Source: CADEDH01 sp963732695
GTDB lineage: Bacteria; Actinomycetota; Acidimicrobiia; Acidimicrobiales; SZUA-35
Reading direction: 5' to 3'
DNA: 64,000 nucleotides
NCBI GenBank assembly: GCA_963732695.1
Contig: CAVTAP010000018.1
Coordinates: 34,934-98,933, forward strand
Shown: positions 17,097 to 25,795 of the stretch, piece after piece
Layout: the number at the start of each line of letters is the position of its first letter
How positions within the stretch are numbered: position 1 is the stretch's first letter
Translations under genes and position numbers: made by a program
The notes under the pieces: generated by a model
Seen by the model: only the letters and a program-made list of their open reading frames with translations
The model's database searches: none
Told to the model about the DNA's origin: nothing

Positions 17097-18332
17097 TCAG
17101 CTCTGGTTCTTGCGGGCGGCGAGCTCGGCCTTGATCTCGTCGTTGTGCTGGCCCAGCTTGGGTACGCCCTGATAGATCCCGGCCGGGGTGTCGCTGAACT
17201 TGATCGGGCAGTTCAGGAACACGGTGGGTCGGTGGTGCTCGTGGTCCACCCGCACCAGCATCTCCCGGGCCTGCACGTGCTCGTCGGTCACCCAGTCCTT
17301 GGGTTCGTAGACGGGGGCCACCGGCACCACGTTGCCCAGCTTCTCCACCACCTGGGCCGTGGTGTGGGCGCCGGCCCATTCGATCAGGGCCCCGTCGACC
17401 ACCGGCCGGTTGCGCACCCGGTCGCGGTTGGTGGCGGTGCGCTCGTCGGTGATCAGGTCGGGCCGGTCGATCAGATCGCACAGGAGCTTCCAGTGCGAGT
17501 TGGTGGGGGTGGCGATCACGCAGTGGCCGTCGGCCGTGGGGTAGATGTTGTACGGGCTGATGCCGTCCACCGCCGTGCCCATGGGCTTCTGGGTGCGGCC
17601 CATGTAGGTGTACATCATCTGGCTGGTCTCGGCGATCGTCATCATCACGTCGACCATGGCGATGTCGACGAACTGGCCCTCGCCCGTCTCCCGGGCCCGC
17701 CACAGGGCGGCGAGCATGCCGAGGGCGCAGTTGAGGCCGGGCACCGTGTCGCCGATGGACGGGCCGACCTTGACCACGTTGTCCTCCTCGCCGGTGGCGG
17801 CGATCACGCCCCCCATGGCCTGGGCGATGAGGTCGTAGGCGGGCCAGCTGGCGTAGGGGGAGGGAGCGGTGCGGGGGTCGCCGAAGCCCCGGATGCAGGC
17901 GTAGACGAGCTTGGGGTTGCGCTCGTGGAGGGCCTCCCAGCCCACGCCCAGGCTGTCCATCACACCGGCCCGCATGTTCTCGATGAGGCCGTCGGCCGTG
18001 TCGACCAGCTCGAGGAAGGTCTGGCGGTCCTCGTCCTTGGTCAGGTCGAGCATGAGGGAGCGCTTGTTGCGGTTGCGGATGGCGTAGCCGCCGGAGTAGC
18101 TGCGGTCCTCGTCGCCCAGCACCCAGGGGCCGCCGTAGCGGGTCATGTCGCCGCTGGGGGCCTCCACCTTGATGACGTCGGCGCCCATGTCGGCCAGGAA
18201 CATGCCGGCGAAGGGGCCGGCCAGGGCGTGGGTGACGTCGAGGATCCGCAGGCCCTGGAGGGGGCCGGTGGGCCGATCGGCCATGGGCGTGGCGTGGAGG
18301 TGGGCATCGAGGTGGTCGACCATGGGGGACAT
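17097..18332 (-). CDS. CaiB/BaiF (family III) CoA-transferase
   Basis: A 411-residue protein matching family III CoA-transferases along its length: GLRILDVTHALAGPFAGMFLADMGADVIKVE at the N-terminus (conserved ILD...AGP...LADxGADVIKVE pattern), GYAIRNRNKRSLMLDL, ENMRAGVMDSLGVG, GFGDPRTAPSPYASWPAYDLIAQAMGG and a late GQHNDEI. It moves CoA between acyl-CoA and a carboxylate donor without a ping-pong glutamate. The likely catalytic Asp lies in the conserved N-terminal half. The substrate is unknown. ATG 18332 has GAGG just upstream; ATG 18323 is an alternative. Confidence 0.9.
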   Translation of the reverse strand: MSPMVDHLDAHLHATPMADRPTGPLQGLRILDVTHALAGPFAGMFLADMGADVIKVEAPSGDMTRYGGPWVLGDEDRSYSGGYAIRNRNKRSLMLDLTKDEDRQTFLELVDTADGLIENMRAGVMDSLGVGWEALHERNPKLVYACIRGFGDPRTAPSPYASWPAYDLIAQAMGGVIAATGEEDNVVKVGPSIGDTVPGLNCALGMLAALWRARETGEGQFVDIAMVDVMMTIAETSQMMYTYMGRTQKPMGTAVDGISPYNIYPTADGHCVIATPTNSHWKLLCDLIDRPDLITDERTATNRDRVRNRPVVDGALIEWAGAHTTAQVVEKLGNVVPVAPVYEPKDWVTDEHVQAREMLVRVDHEHHRPTVFLNCPIKFSDTPAGIYQGVPKLGQHNDEIKAELAARKNQS

Positions 18333-18376
18333 ACTGCCTCAGCCGGTGCCGGCGGTCCCAGTTGGTGGCCCGCTCC

Positions 18377-18497
18377 GTGGCCCCCCAACTTTTCACCCCA
18401 GCCGTCGCCGGCGGTGCCGTCGATGAGAAGTTCGAGGGTGGGGCCAACCTTTCACCGGGTCGGTCGCCGGCGATGGCTCCGGTGAAGAGTTCCAGGG
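18377..18497. repeat. Two imperfect ~61-base direct repeats
   Basis: Copy 1 (18377-18437) and copy 2 (18438-18497) share AACTTTTCACC/AACCTTTCACC, a GTCGCCGGCG core and a TGA(G)AAGTTC/TGAAGAGTTC end, then the next GGTG. They occupy most of the 206-base gap between the divergent CoA-transferase and the sigma-factor gene. They could hold repeated operator sites; no regulator is recognised. Confidence 0.6.
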
Positions 18498-18538
18498 TGA
18501 GGTGTGGCGCGAACGGATCGCTCGGACGTCTCTAGGGT

Positions 18539-18997
18539 GTGCCGATAGCCAGCCGCACCATCGAGGAGCTGATCGCCGAGGCCCGGCGCCGGCTGTGGCG
18601 CGCCGACGTGGCCGTGCGGGGGGTCGACGGGGCCGACGAGGCCACGGCCGAGGCCATCGCCTGGGCCTGGGAGCACCCGGAGCGGGTGGCCGAGCTGGCC
18701 AACCCGGTCGGCTACCTGTACCGGGTGGGGCTCACCCGCACCACGCCCCGCAAGCAGCCCCGGCTCCCGGCCCCGGACAGCGGTGGAGCTGCCCGACGTC
18801 GAGCCCGGGCTGGTGCCGGCCCTGCTGGCGCTGAGCGAGCAACAGCGGGCGGCGGTGTGGCTGGTCCACGCCTGTGGCTGGTCCTACGGCGACGTGGCCG
18901 AGGCCCTGGGCATCGGGCGCTCGACGGTCGGCACCCACGTGAGCCGGGCCCTGGCTGCCCTGCGGGCCGAGCTCGATCCGGGCGGCGGAGCGGGTAA
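18539..18997 (+). pseudogene. ECF-type sigma factor / sigma-70-like HTH regulator, frameshifted
   Basis: The first frame encodes TIEELIAEARRRLWRADVAV and NPVGYLYRVGLTRTTPRKQ, resembling a reduced region 2 of ECF-like regulators. At about 18782 the reading moves to another frame, which encodes VELPDVEPGLVPALLAL, EQQRAAVWLVHACGWSYGDVAEALGIGRSTVGTHVSRALAALRAEL, a clear sigma region 4 helix-turn-helix. The stop TAA at 18995 is back in the first frame, so two compensating indels would restore a normal gene of ~150 residues. The next gene, a membrane protein, begins 30 bases later, the usual position for an anti-sigma partner. Assembly error is as likely as true inactivation. Confidence 0.7.
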
Positions 18998-19027
18998 CGA
19001 CGGTGGGAGAGCAGAAGGAGCGCAGCG

Positions 19028-20452
19028 ATGGCTGATTCGGCACCGGTGGATCTGGAGGATCAGCTGCGCCGCTACGCCGACGCGGTGGAGGCCCGGTGGC
19101 AGGCCGACAGCGGGCACGGGCTTGGGGCCGATGGCTCGATCCCGGCGGCTAGGGCGACGCCGCCCGGGCCCTCGTGGGGGGAGACGGTCGGGCCCCACCC
19201 CTACGTCGGGACCCGAGCCAGCGGTGAGCGCTGGTCGGCTCGGCGCCTGCTCACGGCAGCGGCCGCCGTGGTGGTGGCGGTGGCCGTGGCCGGCGCGGTG
19301 CTGGCGGCGGTGCGCCGGGCCGGGTCCTCGATCGACGCCGGGCAGACGTCGACCACGGCCGCTGCCGACCGCCCCGGCCCCGATGGTTCAGACGGCCAGC
19401 CCCCGGGGGTGCCGGAGGCGGCCGCCCGTTGCCGGCAGGCACTCCTGGAGCAGGATCAGATGTTCGCCGGCCCGGACGAGCCCAACGTGGTGACCCAGTC
19501 GGTGGCGGTGCCCGACGGCGTCCCAGTGGCGGCCAGCCAGCTGGTCCTGGGCGGGACAGCTCGGCGGGTGGCGTTCGCCTTCGACAACCGGTTCTCCTCG
19601 TGTGTCGTGGCGTCTGATGGCGGCGTCTCGATCGGCAGCGTGATCGGCACCTGGCGCGAGGATTTCGAGTTGCCGGTTGAGCCCGACGCCATCGAGCCGA
19701 GAGGCTACGGCGGCGAGGCGAAGGACTGGGTGATCCACGGCAAGGCCGGCGCCGATGTCACCGGTGTGCGGGCCCGTTTCGCCGACGGCACGACGTTCGA
19801 GGGGCTGGTCGTCGGCGGCTGGTTCGTGATCGACCTGTCGTGGCCTCCGGATGGGCCGGCCAACCTCACGCCCGACGAGGACGTGGTGATGACCTGGACC
19901 CTGGCCGATGGGACCGAGCGTTCCAGCCGGCTGGAGTTCCTCACCCCGGCTGGTCTGGGCGGCGGGGCGCCGTGTGCCGCCGACCCGGCGTGCATCCCCG
20001 CCAAGGTGGCTGAGGTCCAGGCCGAGGCGGCCCGGCGCCAGGCGGCGGGAGAACCGTTCGACCAGGGGCCGGCGGTGGCCGACGGCGTGGTCACCGAGGA
20101 GGAGTTCGACGCCGCCATGGCGTCGTTTGTCAACTGCTCCGTGGCCCGCGGCTTGAGCGGGTACGTGGCGCCGGCCCCCCTGTTCCGGGACTGGGCCATC
20201 TTCTCACTCGAGCCGAACACGGATCCGGGCGCCGTGTTCGGCTACAACGTCCTGCTGTGGCCGGGGCCGGGCCAACCGGCGGTGACGCCGCCGCCCCCCT
20301 CGGTCACCACGCCCTCGGGCGGGAACCCGTTCCTGATCGAGGAGTGCCGGACGACCCACGTCGACCTGGTCAGCACCCTCGCTTCGGTGCAGGACGAGAA
20401 GCGCCGCTTCGACGAGAACGCCGCCCTCGCCACTGGTACGCCCGGCGACTGA
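19028..20452 (+). CDS. Single-pass membrane protein downstream of sigma factor, unknown function
   Basis: A 474-residue protein with a short cytoplasmic N-terminus starting DLEDQLRRYADAVEARW, one transmembrane helix at ~74-95 (LLTAAAAVVVAVAVAGAVLA) and a large extracytoplasmic region of ~375 residues. The outer part is beta-rich with paired Cys residues, including CAADPACIP. It has the layout of an anti-sigma factor or sensor and sits directly after the sigma-like gene with AGAAGGAG upstream of the ATG. I see no recognised zinc-binding anti-sigma motif. The role as sigma regulator is inference from position and topology. Confidence 0.75.
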   Translation: MADSAPVDLEDQLRRYADAVEARWQADSGHGLGADGSIPAARATPPGPSWGETVGPHPYVGTRASGERWSARRLLTAAAAVVVAVAVAGAVLAAVRRAGSSIDAGQTSTTAAADRPGPDGSDGQPPGVPEAAARCRQALLEQDQMFAGPDEPNVVTQSVAVPDGVPVAASQLVLGGTARRVAFAFDNRFSSCVVASDGGVSIGSVIGTWREDFELPVEPDAIEPRGYGGEAKDWVIHGKAGADVTGVRARFADGTTFEGLVVGGWFVIDLSWPPDGPANLTPDEDVVMTWTLADGTERSSRLEFLTPAGLGGGAPCAADPACIPAKVAEVQAEAARRQAAGEPFDQGPAVADGVVTEEEFDAAMASFVNCSVARGLSGYVAPAPLFRDWAIFSLEPNTDPGAVFGYNVLLWPGPGQPAVTPPPPSVTTPSGGNPFLIEECRTTHVDLVSTLASVQDEKRRFDENAALATGTPGD

Positions 20453-20600
20453 CGGCCTCCGCTTTCGTACCCTGTGAAAGGGTGGATGGCCGGCGGAGCC
20501 GCCAAGCTGGCTGCGGCGACACAAGAATGTCGAGTCGTCTGGTTCTTTTGACGAGTCATCTGGCATTTCTCAGCATCCACAGGTCGCTTTGCCGGTGCAG

Positions 20601-20606
20601 TACGGT
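20601..20606 (+). promoter_or_regulatory. Candidate -10 element, leaderless
   Basis: TACGGT ends six bases before the GTG start at 20613 of the lipoprotein gene. No ribosome-binding site is visible, so a leaderless mRNA is suggested. No clear -35 is seen. Confidence 0.35.
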
Positions 20607-20612
20607 TCGTTC

Positions 20613-22058
20613 GTGTCGTTGCGATCGGTTCTCGTCGCCAGTTGCGTTCTGGTCGTCGGCGCGTGCGGGGGCGGCGCCGATGAGTCTTTGGGTGGGGTGA
20701 GCGACGCTGCAGCCGACCGGCTGGGCGTGTTCATCCGGTCCGAGAACGGCGAGATGACGCTGTGGCTCGATCTGGGCGACAACGTGTGGCTCCGCTCCAC
20801 CCGGTGCTCCGACGCCGACATGGTGGGGGTGGAGCGCGGCGACGTCTACTACCCGGTGTCGATCCACGGCCCCGGCGTGTGCGGGGCGGCCGGCGACGTC
20901 CACCCGATCACCAGCCCGTTCCCCATCGACCGGTCCGACGGGGTGACGGTCACACTGGGCGACGACCAGTTGGCCTTCTCCCGGCCCAGTGCGATCCCCC
21001 TCGATCCAGCGTTCACCGCCGGCCCGCTGGCCGTGGCCGACTCACTTGCGGTCGGGCTGCAGGAAGGCGACGTCCGCCTCCAGTTCGACGGCGACCGTCT
21101 GCGGGGCATAACCCCTTGCCAGGCCTTCGAGGCGCCGCTGGAGCACCGGGGGTCCCTGCTGGCCACCGGCGACCTGCACCACAGCGGTGATTGCCCCGAC
21201 GACCAAACCCTGCTCGACCTGCTGGCCAACCGGACCATGGCCGCTCTCGCCGTGGGCGACGAGCTGGCTCTCGTGGCCGGCCCGGGCCAGTTCGTCCAGC
21301 TCCAGCCGGCTGACGGTGGGGCGTTGGCTGTAGCCGACGGGCTCGACCGCACCGTCCACCGCGACCCGGCACCGATCACCGGCGAGTTCCACGCCTTCAC
21401 CTACGAGGTTGACGGCGAAACCCGGGAGATGGGCGACGCCGGCCCATTCCGGATCGTGCTCAGCGACGACGGCGCCGTCTGGTACCGCGACTGCAACGAG
21501 GTGTCAGCCGGCGGCCACTGGGAGGGCACTCGGCTCGTCGCCACCCCCGGCTCCTCCACCGCCGTCGGCTGCCCCGATCTGGCCGCCACCGCCGACATCG
21601 GGCTCGAGCATGGCTTCCGTTTGGAACAGACCGACGGCCGGTGGACGCTGACCGAGGGCCCGCTGACGATCGCGCTCACCCCGGGGCCACCGGTCGACCC
21701 CGAGGCCCCGATCCCGGCCGGCCGGTGGGCGGGCGCCGGGATCGGCTGGTCGCCGTTCAGCTTCAGCGGGTCCGACGGGAGTACGGTGCGCCTCACCGTG
21801 GACGATGCAGGACAGGGCACCCTCGATACCGGCTGCCGCCAGATCCCGCTCGACCTGGCACTGGATGCCGGGCGCCTGACGGCGTCCGACCAAGACCTGC
21901 CGCCGTCGACCTGCGGGTTCGACGATACCGCGGCCCCGATCGACGCCTGGGCCGAATCGATCGTCACCGCCGAATACGCCGGCGCCCACCTGCGGCCCGA
22001 CCACATCGTGCTCAGCGGAGGCGGGCGCTCGATCGAGCTCGCCCCCGCCGGTTCATAG
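20613..22058 (+). CDS. Secreted lipoprotein, unknown function
   Basis: A 481-residue product starting at GTG 20613 with a bacterial lipoprotein signal: short basic start, hydrophobic core SVLVASCVLVV, and lipobox VGAC with the lipid-modified Cys18. An upstream TTG (20589) would give a longer, less typical leader. The mature part is beta-rich and acidic, and appears to contain repeated units: segments around ITPCQAFEAP, PDDQTLLD, and two C-terminal modules with WxxDC or CGFD patterns that look like META/lipocalin-like strands. No named domain is certain. The TAG stop lies in the arm of a perfect 17-bp terminator hairpin. Confidence 0.75.
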   Translation: MSLRSVLVASCVLVVGACGGGADESLGGVSDAAADRLGVFIRSENGEMTLWLDLGDNVWLRSTRCSDADMVGVERGDVYYPVSIHGPGVCGAAGDVHPITSPFPIDRSDGVTVTLGDDQLAFSRPSAIPLDPAFTAGPLAVADSLAVGLQEGDVRLQFDGDRLRGITPCQAFEAPLEHRGSLLATGDLHHSGDCPDDQTLLDLLANRTMAALAVGDELALVAGPGQFVQLQPADGGALAVADGLDRTVHRDPAPITGEFHAFTYEVDGETREMGDAGPFRIVLSDDGAVWYRDCNEVSAGGHWEGTRLVATPGSSTAVGCPDLAATADIGLEHGFRLEQTDGRWTLTEGPLTIALTPGPPVDPEAPIPAGRWAGAGIGWSPFSFSGSDGSTVRLTVDDAGQGTLDTGCRQIPLDLALDAGRLTASDQDLPPSTCGFDDTAAPIDAWAESIVTAEYAGAHLRPDHIVLSGGGRSIELAPAGS

Positions 22059-22094
22059 GAGCCTGAGCCACACCAGATGTGGCTCAGGCTCCTA
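22056..22094. terminator. Perfect 17-bp bidirectional terminator hairpin
   Basis: TAGGAGCCTGAGCCACA (22056-22072) pairs perfectly with its complement at 22078-22094 across a five-base loop. The first three bases are the stop codon of the lipoprotein gene. It separates two convergent genes and shares the AGGAGCCTGAG arm with the hairpin at 8532-8568. Confidence 0.9.
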
Positions 22095-22108
22095 ATTTCG
22101 TAGGGTTG

Positions 22109-23845
22109 TCAGCCCCGGCCGTGGCGCAGCAGCTTGCCCGGGGTCTCGCCGGTGCAGGTGCCGTCCTCGAACGTGACCTGCCCGTTGACCATGATGTCCT
22201 TGTAGCCCTTGGCCCGCTGGACCCGGCGCCACTCGCCGGCCGGCAGGTCGTGGGCCACCTCGCCCGTCCACTGGGGGTCCATGTCGAGCTCTTCCATGTC
22301 GTACACGACCACGTCGGCCGCCGCCCCTTCCCGGAGCACGCCCCGGTCACGGAACCCGGCGGCGTGGGCCGGCAGCGCCGACAGCCGGTAGTGGGCCTCC
22401 TCCAGCGTGAGCTTGCCCTCGTCCCGCACCAGCCACTTCAGCATGTCGGTGGGCCACACGCCGGCCGACAGGAACTTGGTGTGGGCCCCGCCGTCGGACA
22501 CGCCGGGCAGGGTGTAGGGAGCGTCGAACAGCTCGGCCATGAAGTCGGCGTTGGAGCCCTTGTCGGGGCCGAGGAACTCGGCCTTCAGATCGGTGGCCAG
22601 CGCCAGATCGAGCATGACCTCGCCCGGGTGCTTGCCCTCGTCGATCCCGATGTCCTGTAGCGACCGACCCACGTACTTCTGCAGCTCGGCCTTGCGGGCC
22701 ACGCCCTGCACCACCAGATCCTCGAGGGGGCCGCCCACACCGGGACGGAGCTTGCGGTAGATCGCCTTGTTGCGGGTCTCGGCGTCGACCATGGCCTGGC
22801 GCAGCTCGGGATCGGCCATCTTCGTCAGCTTCTCTTCGTGGGTGCCGGTGGTCAGCGTGCGCCACGTCTTGGCGAAGTCGTAGAGGTTCCAGTCCTCCAG
22901 GGAGAACACGAAGCCCGACCGCACCGTGGCGCACTGGCCGTACACCTGCAGCCCCTGGTCCCAGCACTTCTGCAGCCAGTTCAGCGACTTGCGGTGGGGA
23001 TCGGGGTTGCGCCGGGTGGGGGCGATGGCGTTGTGGATCACCGGCCGGCCCGACACCGCCGCCAGCTTCTCCACGAAGGCCAGGTCCTGCTTGATCTTGC
23101 CCGTGGCCTGGGTGATCTGGATGAAGCCCTCGTCCCGCTCCGCCAGCACCTCGGCCAGGCACAGAATGTCCTCGTCGACCATGGTGTCGGTGACCATGGG
23201 GGAGCCGTCGTAGTCGGCCTGGGTGGAGTTACGGCCCAGCCGCTGGATGGAAAAGCCGCACAGGCCGGCATCCATGCCCTCGTTCAGGATGCGCTGCATC
23301 TCCTTGCGCTCGGACTCGGTGGCGGGCCGGGTCTTGGCCGCCTCCAGTCCCATCACGTAGGTCATAAGAGACGCCGTGGGCATGTACTGGATGCAGTTCA
23401 CGCCGAGCGGCGCCCGCTCCAGCGAGTCGAGGTACTCAGGGATCGTCTCCCAGTCCCAGTGGGGGAGCATGCCCTCCACCATCGACTCGTACGGGATGGC
23501 TTCGGTGCGCACCATGGTGAGCATCGACCGCTCCCGGAAGTCGGGCTTCACCGGGGCGAAGCCGAACCCGCAGTTGCCCAGCACCACCGACGTGACGCCG
23601 TGCCAACCGGAGATCGTGCACCACGGATCCCAGCGGATCTGGGCGTCGTAGTGGGTGTGGAGATCGACGAAGCCAGGGGCCACGATCAGGCCGTCGGCGT
23701 CGATGACCCGGTCGGCTGAGCCGGAGGCCCGGCCTCCGATCTGGGCCACCTTGCCGTCCTTGATCCAGACGTCTCCCCGGTAGCGCGGCACCCCGGTGCC
23801 GTCGACGATCGTCCCACCCTTGATATGGATGTCGTAGCTGGCCAT
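22109..23845 (-). CDS. Amidohydrolase, N-acyl-D-amino-acid deacylase-like
   Basis: A 578-residue amidohydrolase-superfamily protein. The metal-binding motif HTHYD is at 63-67, the first strand GGTIVDGTGVPRYRGDVWIKDGKV is typical of D-aminoacylases, and GVSDGGAHTKF supplies the C-terminal Asp-Gly-Gly-Ala-His region. It is longer than many characterised deacylases and close to the actinobacterial family usually called N-acyl-D-amino-acid deacylase or D-aminoacylase. The true substrate is unproven. ATG 23845 is preceded by an AGGGGGT site; a longer frame begins at 23896. It is divergent from the GMC oxidoreductase. Confidence 0.85.
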   Translation of the reverse strand: MASYDIHIKGGTIVDGTGVPRYRGDVWIKDGKVAQIGGRASGSADRVIDADGLIVAPGFVDLHTHYDAQIRWDPWCTISGWHGVTSVVLGNCGFGFAPVKPDFRERSMLTMVRTEAIPYESMVEGMLPHWDWETIPEYLDSLERAPLGVNCIQYMPTASLMTYVMGLEAAKTRPATESERKEMQRILNEGMDAGLCGFSIQRLGRNSTQADYDGSPMVTDTMVDEDILCLAEVLAERDEGFIQITQATGKIKQDLAFVEKLAAVSGRPVIHNAIAPTRRNPDPHRKSLNWLQKCWDQGLQVYGQCATVRSGFVFSLEDWNLYDFAKTWRTLTTGTHEEKLTKMADPELRQAMVDAETRNKAIYRKLRPGVGGPLEDLVVQGVARKAELQKYVGRSLQDIGIDEGKHPGEVMLDLALATDLKAEFLGPDKGSNADFMAELFDAPYTLPGVSDGGAHTKFLSAGVWPTDMLKWLVRDEGKLTLEEAHYRLSALPAHAAGFRDRGVLREGAAADVVVYDMEELDMDPQWTGEVAHDLPAGEWRRVQRAKGYKDIMVNGQVTFEDGTCTGETPGKLLRHGRG

Positions 23846-24091
23846 GTTGTGGACCCCCTTGGTGCGTTCACCGGTGGCGAGCCCGGCCCGTCGCACCGCA
23901 CGGGCAGGAGCACCTACAAAACTACGACTGTCGAAGCACCGGGGGCAATTGGATGCGACGGCGCACGGACTCGTGTCGGGTCCCCGCTCCGTTGAGAACG
24001 CGTTAAGCCGGGGAAGTCACGCTCCCACCAGCCATGACGCGTCAGTACAGTTCGGCCGCCGGTCGGTCTCGGGTGCAGCAAGGGAGCGACG

Positions 24092-25795
24092 ATGTTCCAG
24101 TCGGGAACGGAACTGGTGGCCGGGGCGACCCTGCGTACCGCCGTGTGCGTGGTGGGGACGGGCCCCGCCGGTCTGACGGTGGCAGCCGACCTGGCCCGGG
24201 CCGGTACCGACGTGGTGCTGGTGGAGACCGGCGGCCGGGGGCTGGTCCCGGAGGCCCAGCCCCTGTCGGACGTCACCTTCACCGACCTGGCCCTGGTCGA
24301 CATCCGGAACAACCGCCGGCGCCAGGTGGGGGGCAACTCCAACGCCTGGGTGGTGAAGATGGCCGACCTCGTGATGGGCGTGCGCTACGCCCCCCTCGAC
24401 CCGATCGACTTCACCCCACCGCCCCACCGGGAGGGGCCGGGCTGGCCGTTCACCGCCGAGGAACTGCGGCCGTGGTACGAGCGGGCCCAGGTGACGGCCC
24501 AGGCCGGTCCGTTCGACTACAGCCCCGGCTTCTGGTCCGAGGCCACCACCGGCCCCTGGGACCTCGACCCCGCCGTCGTGGAGTCGAAGGCCTTCCGCTT
24601 CGGGCCCAAGGCCGCCTTCCATGACACCCTGGCCGAGGAGGTGGGCGCCTCCCCCCGGGCCACCGTCCTCCACGACGCCACCGCCGTGGAGCTGCTGGCC
24701 GAGCGGTCCGACGGCCCGATCACGGCCATGCGCTGTCGCACCCTGGCCGGCAACGACATCACCGTCGAGGCCGACCGCTTCGTGGTGACCGCCGGCGGGC
24801 TCGGCACCCCCCACCTGCTCCTGGCCTCCACCGCCGCCCGCCCGGCCGGCATCGGCAATGCGCACGACCTGGTGGGCCGCTACCTCCAGGACCACCCTCT
24901 GATCGCCGGTGGCCACCTCGCCTTCGGTGACCGTCAGCAGTGGAACCGCTCGACGTTCTACGACATGCGGGCCGTGGGCGGGCATTCCGGGCTCGGCTAC
25001 CTGGCCCTGTCGCCCACGGCGATCGAGCGCCACGGCCTGGGCGGCCTCAGCGCCGTGCTGTTCCCGCGGCCCAGCGTGCGACGGTCCCGCACGATGGAGA
25101 TGCTGCGGGAGTACTACGACGCCACCCGGCAACGATCGCTCGGGCTCGACCACCTCCGCCGCCTGCCCCACCTGGCGGCCGGGCTCGACTACGCCGCCAT
25201 CGCCTTCTACCGCAAGGCCCGCTGGCAGCAGACGACCTGGGTCGGGTTCGGGCGGGGCGGCTGGTCGGCCATGCCCAACCTGCCGGCCCGTTTCGCCCGG
25301 TGGGAAGTGGTGCACCAGGCCGAGCAGAGCGGCGAGGCGGCCAACCGGGTGACGCTGGGCCGGGAGCGGGACGCGGTGGGCATGCCCACCCTCACCGTCT
25401 CCTGGCGCTGGAGCGAGTCCGACGCTCGCCGGGCCGCCGCCGGCCGCCGCCTCATGGCCGACGAGCTGGCCCGGGCAGGGATCGGCACGGTCATCCTGCC
25501 CGACGACGGCGACCTGCCCGGGGTGGGCGTGGTCGGTGGCACCGCCCACCACATGGGGACCACCCGGATGCACCCCGACCCCCGCCACGGGGTGGTGAAC
25601 GCCGATGGGCGGGTGCACGGCGTGCCCAACCTCTACGTCACCGGCAGCTCGGTGTTCCCCACCTCCGGCTACGCCAACCCCACCCTCACCGTGATCGCCC
25701 TGGCCCACCGCCTGGCCGATCATCTGTCGGATGTTTCGCCGCAGGCGAAACTCCAAGCAACCCGCAGGGTTGCCGTCCCCGAAGGGGACACTTAG
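24092..25795 (+). CDS. GMC-family FAD-dependent oxidoreductase
   Basis: A 567-residue flavoprotein. The N-terminus has the FAD Rossmann motif VVGTGPAGLTVAADLARAG, followed by RRRQVGGNSNAWVVKM. The C-terminal GMC_oxred_C part has GGTAHHMGTTRMHPDP and the active-site region YVTGSSVFPTSGYANPTLTVIALA. It resembles glucose/choline-type oxidases and dehydrogenases, and the substrate is likely an alcohol or sugar. The ATG has AAGGGAGCGACG upstream. The last ~20 codons encode three consecutive small hairpins and look like added sequence rather than enzyme. Its 3' end overlaps the convergent nucleotidase by four bases. Confidence 0.88.
   Translation: MFQSGTELVAGATLRTAVCVVGTGPAGLTVAADLARAGTDVVLVETGGRGLVPEAQPLSDVTFTDLALVDIRNNRRRQVGGNSNAWVVKMADLVMGVRYAPLDPIDFTPPPHREGPGWPFTAEELRPWYERAQVTAQAGPFDYSPGFWSEATTGPWDLDPAVVESKAFRFGPKAAFHDTLAEEVGASPRATVLHDATAVELLAERSDGPITAMRCRTLAGNDITVEADRFVVTAGGLGTPHLLLASTAARPAGIGNAHDLVGRYLQDHPLIAGGHLAFGDRQQWNRSTFYDMRAVGGHSGLGYLALSPTAIERHGLGGLSAVLFPRPSVRRSRTMEMLREYYDATRQRSLGLDHLRRLPHLAAGLDYAAIAFYRKARWQQTTWVGFGRGGWSAMPNLPARFARWEVVHQAEQSGEAANRVTLGRERDAVGMPTLTVSWRWSESDARRAAAGRRLMADELARAGIGTVILPDDGDLPGVGVVGGTAHHMGTTRMHPDPRHGVVNADGRVHGVPNLYVTGSSVFPTSGYANPTLTVIALAHRLADHLSDVSPQAKLQATRRVAVPEGDT
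25733..25789. repeat. Three consecutive short palindromes with three-base loops
   Basis: GTTTCGCC-GCA-GGCGAAAC (25733-25751), GCAACCC-GCA-GGGTTGC (25757-25773) and GTCCCC-GAA-GGGGAC (25775-25789) are perfect stems with GCA or GAA loops. They lie inside the last codons of the GMC gene, so the terminal residues appear to be encoded by a REP-like element. They may also terminate transcription of the two convergent genes. Confidence 0.75.

Noticed and set aside
18783..19493. Independent 236-codon gene starting at the sigma region 4
   Set aside because: Only the first ~65 residues make sense as protein; the rest is a shadow of the membrane protein gene.
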